Shown piece after piece: positions 62,526 to 64,000 of a stretch of 64,000 bases of DNA. The translations under genes were made by a program, and so were the position numbers. This DNA comes from Spelaeicoccus albus (GTDB taxonomy: Bacteria > Actinomycetota > Actinomycetes > Actinomycetales > Brevibacteriaceae). The stretch's first letter is position 1. Each line of letters starts with the position of its first letter. Where the stretch lies: NCBI RefSeq assembly GCF_013409065.1, contig NZ_JACBZP010000001.1, positions 3,792,518 to 3,856,517 of the forward strand. The letters run 5' to 3'. The notes under the pieces are model-generated. The model ran no database searches. It saw nothing but the letters and a program-made list of their open reading frames with translations, and was not told the DNA's origin.

Positions 62526-64000
62526 ATGACGGACGAACCCGGATGGTTGCGGCTCTCGGTGCGGGCCCACGGCACCGAGACGGATGTCGCAGTCCGGCCC
62601 GCCGCGGACACGGCCGACGACGCCGATCGCCGCGCCGAGATCCGCCGCGTCCTCGATCTGCCCGCCGCACCGGCATTGCACGGCCCGCTGCAGGAGGGCG
62701 CGGTATTGACCGACGAACCCGATCCGGTCGAGGACGCCGAAATCGTCCTGGTCGTCGAATCCGGCCCGGATTGCGGTCGAATAGTGCCGGTGCCCGGACG
62801 CCGCATTACTATCGGGCGCGCCGATGACAACACGGTAGTGATCGCCGATCCGGCCGTGTCCCGGCACCAGTTGAACGCCGAATATCGCCAGTCGGGATTG
62901 CTCGTCTCGTCCGTGGCGCGCACCAATCCCCCGCTTGTCGACGGCCGACCGGCCGAGCTCCCGCTGTCGCTTTCGATCGGCCGGCTGCTGACCATCGGCC
63001 GCACCGGCATCCGGGTCGCCGCGGCCGGCCGCGCGTCCGCGGAGCGGCAGGACGGGGCCTCGCACCCGGCTCCGCCGTCGCGCACGGTGCTCGACGTGCC
63101 GGAGTCGCCGGATCCGCCTCGCCCGCGGTCGCTGTCGATCGCGGCCATCGTGATTCCGATCATCGTCGCCGGCGTACTGGTCGCTGTCACGCACTCGGCC
63201 ATCTACCTGACCTTTTGCGCGTTCGGGCCGATGACAGCCATTGCCTCGTACATCTCGGACAAACGCACGGGCAAGCGCCGCTCGCGCAAGGACCAACGCG
63301 AGTATCGAACCGCGCTGGCCCGGTTCGACGAGTCGCTTGCCCGCACCTTGGCGGACGAGGCCGCTGCCCTGGAAGCGCTCTACCCGAGTCCGGCTAAGAT
63401 CCGGCCGGCCGGGTTCTCGGTGCGCCTCGGCACCGCCGACATTCCGTCCGGTATCGAATTGCGCGGCCGCCACGGCGGCGTCCCGACCTTGCCGAATGCG
63501 CCGGCCGGCCTCGAACTGCTGCCGGCCGAACGCGCCTCGCCGCACGGGCCGGAGCAGCCCGAGCGGCCGGTCAATGCGCTGCGCGGGCAGCCGACCGACG
63601 TGACGATCGCCCTGAGCGGCGCGGACGCCGTCCCGCTGGCGCGGAGCATCACGGCGCAGCTGTGTGCCGGCAACGGCCCGGCGGATCTCCGCGTAGTGCT
63701 GGCCGATCCGGACGACGCCGAGTGGGCATGGACTCGTTGGCTTCCGCACCGCGGCCCGACGGCAGCTGATGCCGGGACGGTGCTCGTGGTCGGCAACTCG
63801 CTCGGCGGGGCGAATTATCCGGCTCTTTCCGGGCGAATAATCCGGCTCGCGCCCCATGCGGTCGGCACCGAACCGGCCGTGATCAGCCGCGGCGACGGGA
63901 CGGGGCGACCCGGCCCCGGGTGGACCGGTCGGAGACCGGACGGCGACATACTGCTCGACCTGATCTCGTCGGTGACTGCGGAAACCTGGGCGAGGCGCCT
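62526..64000 (+). CDS. FHA and FtsK/SpoIIIE-type protein, N-terminal part (runs off window)
   Basis: Open from ATG 62526 to the last base: at least 491 residues. Residues about 72-160 form an FHA phosphothreonine-binding domain (GRADDNTVVIADPAVSRHQ); two helices at about 203-222 and 225-243 form a hairpin; the rest (from about residue 250) resembles the N-terminal part of an EssC/EccC-like or FtsK-type ATPase. No Walker motif lies inside the window. Such proteins drive type VII secretion or DNA translocation. Start is not preceded by a clear ribosome site. Confidence 0.75.
   Translation, partial: MTDEPGWLRLSVRAHGTETDVAVRPAADTADDADRRAEIRRVLDLPAAPALHGPLQEGAVLTDEPDPVEDAEIVLVVESGPDCGRIVPVPGRRITIGRADDNTVVIADPAVSRHQLNAEYRQSGLLVSSVARTNPPLVDGRPAELPLSLSIGRLLTIGRTGIRVAAAGRASAERQDGASHPAPPSRTVLDVPESPDPPRPRSLSIAAIVIPIIVAGVLVAVTHSAIYLTFCAFGPMTAIASYISDKRTGKRRSRKDQREYRTALARFDESLARTLADEAAALEALYPSPAKIRPAGFSVRLGTADIPSGIELRGRHGGVPTLPNAPAGLELLPAERASPHGPEQPERPVNALRGQPTDVTIALSGADAVPLARSITAQLCAGNGPADLRVVLADPDDAEWAWTRWLPHRGPTAADAGTVLVVGNSLGGANYPALSGRIIRLAPHAVGTEPAVISRGDGTGRPGPGWTGRRPDGDILLDLISSVTAETWARR

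Overview
This is a GC-rich chromosomal window from an actinobacterium, most likely a member of the Micrococcales; Brevibacteriaceae-like is a guess. The evidence is the actinobacteria-typical family set (DUF2017 beside clpS, DUF3039, DUF6350, an FHA-FtsK/EccC-like ATPase, a BTAD/NB-ARC regulator), a class Ib nrdHIEF operon, the prfB-ftsEX-M23-smpB-ssrA order, a tmRNA tag reading AKSNRTDFALAA, and a 16S-23S-5S operon with no tRNA in the spacer. Most genes are ordinary housekeeping or metabolic genes. There is no prophage, transposase, integrase, CRISPR array or tRNA that I can support.

Layout. 1-4.9 kb: the end of a GH38 alpha-mannosidase, a DUF6350 membrane protein on the minus strand, and a Gln/Gly/Pro-repeat membrane protein with a TcaA-like exterior. 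4.9-11.6 kb: a tightly overlapping minus-strand run clpS > DUF2017 > murI > MBL hydrolase > rph > rdgB > MFS > amidase. 11.7-13.8 kb: NAD salvage (pncB, pncA). 14-18 kb: a DEVH helicase with DUF3039, then a divergent HTH regulator/MFS exporter pair. 18-21.2 kb: nagB and an ABC-2 type exporter. 21.3-27.2 kb: one rRNA operon on the minus strand with tandem promoters, boxA-like leader, 23S processing stalk and a palindromic terminator. 27.3-34 kb: an SRAP (YedK/HMCES) protein, MarR + DrrAB exporter, and a large AfsR-type regulator. 34.1-37.2 kb: a branched-chain acyl-CoA (valine-type) degradation operon. 37.3-38.7 kb: an MHS-family transporter. 38.9-43.1 kb: nrdHIEF with a pair of NrdR boxes and nearby DnaA-box-like sites. 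43.3-49.3 kb: a repeat-rich LPXTG surface protein followed by a DUF5819/HTTM (SdpA/SdpB-like) pair. 49.4-55.3 kb: a small unknown gene, ssrA, smpB, an M23 murein hydrolase activator, ftsX, ftsE, prfB. 55.4-57.4 kb: a sugar-porter MFS and an acidic unknown protein. 57.8-62.4 kb: a compact Tad-type pilus locus (tadA, tadB, tadC, small pilin-like protein, two TadE-like, one TadE/G-like). 62.5 kb to the end: the N-terminal part of an FHA-FtsK/SpoIIIE protein.

The features least explained by standard annotation are two families of non-coding palindromes. Family A has a GTGGTGGCGAATGG-type stem, occurs at three loci, and carries a 31-bp tandem array at 57.6 kb. Family B is a 70-bp element flanked by GTAAAACGCG-like ends and occurs at two loci. 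Also notable are the surface protein plus SdpAB-like cluster and the possible double control (NrdR plus DnaA-like boxes) upstream of nrdHIEF.
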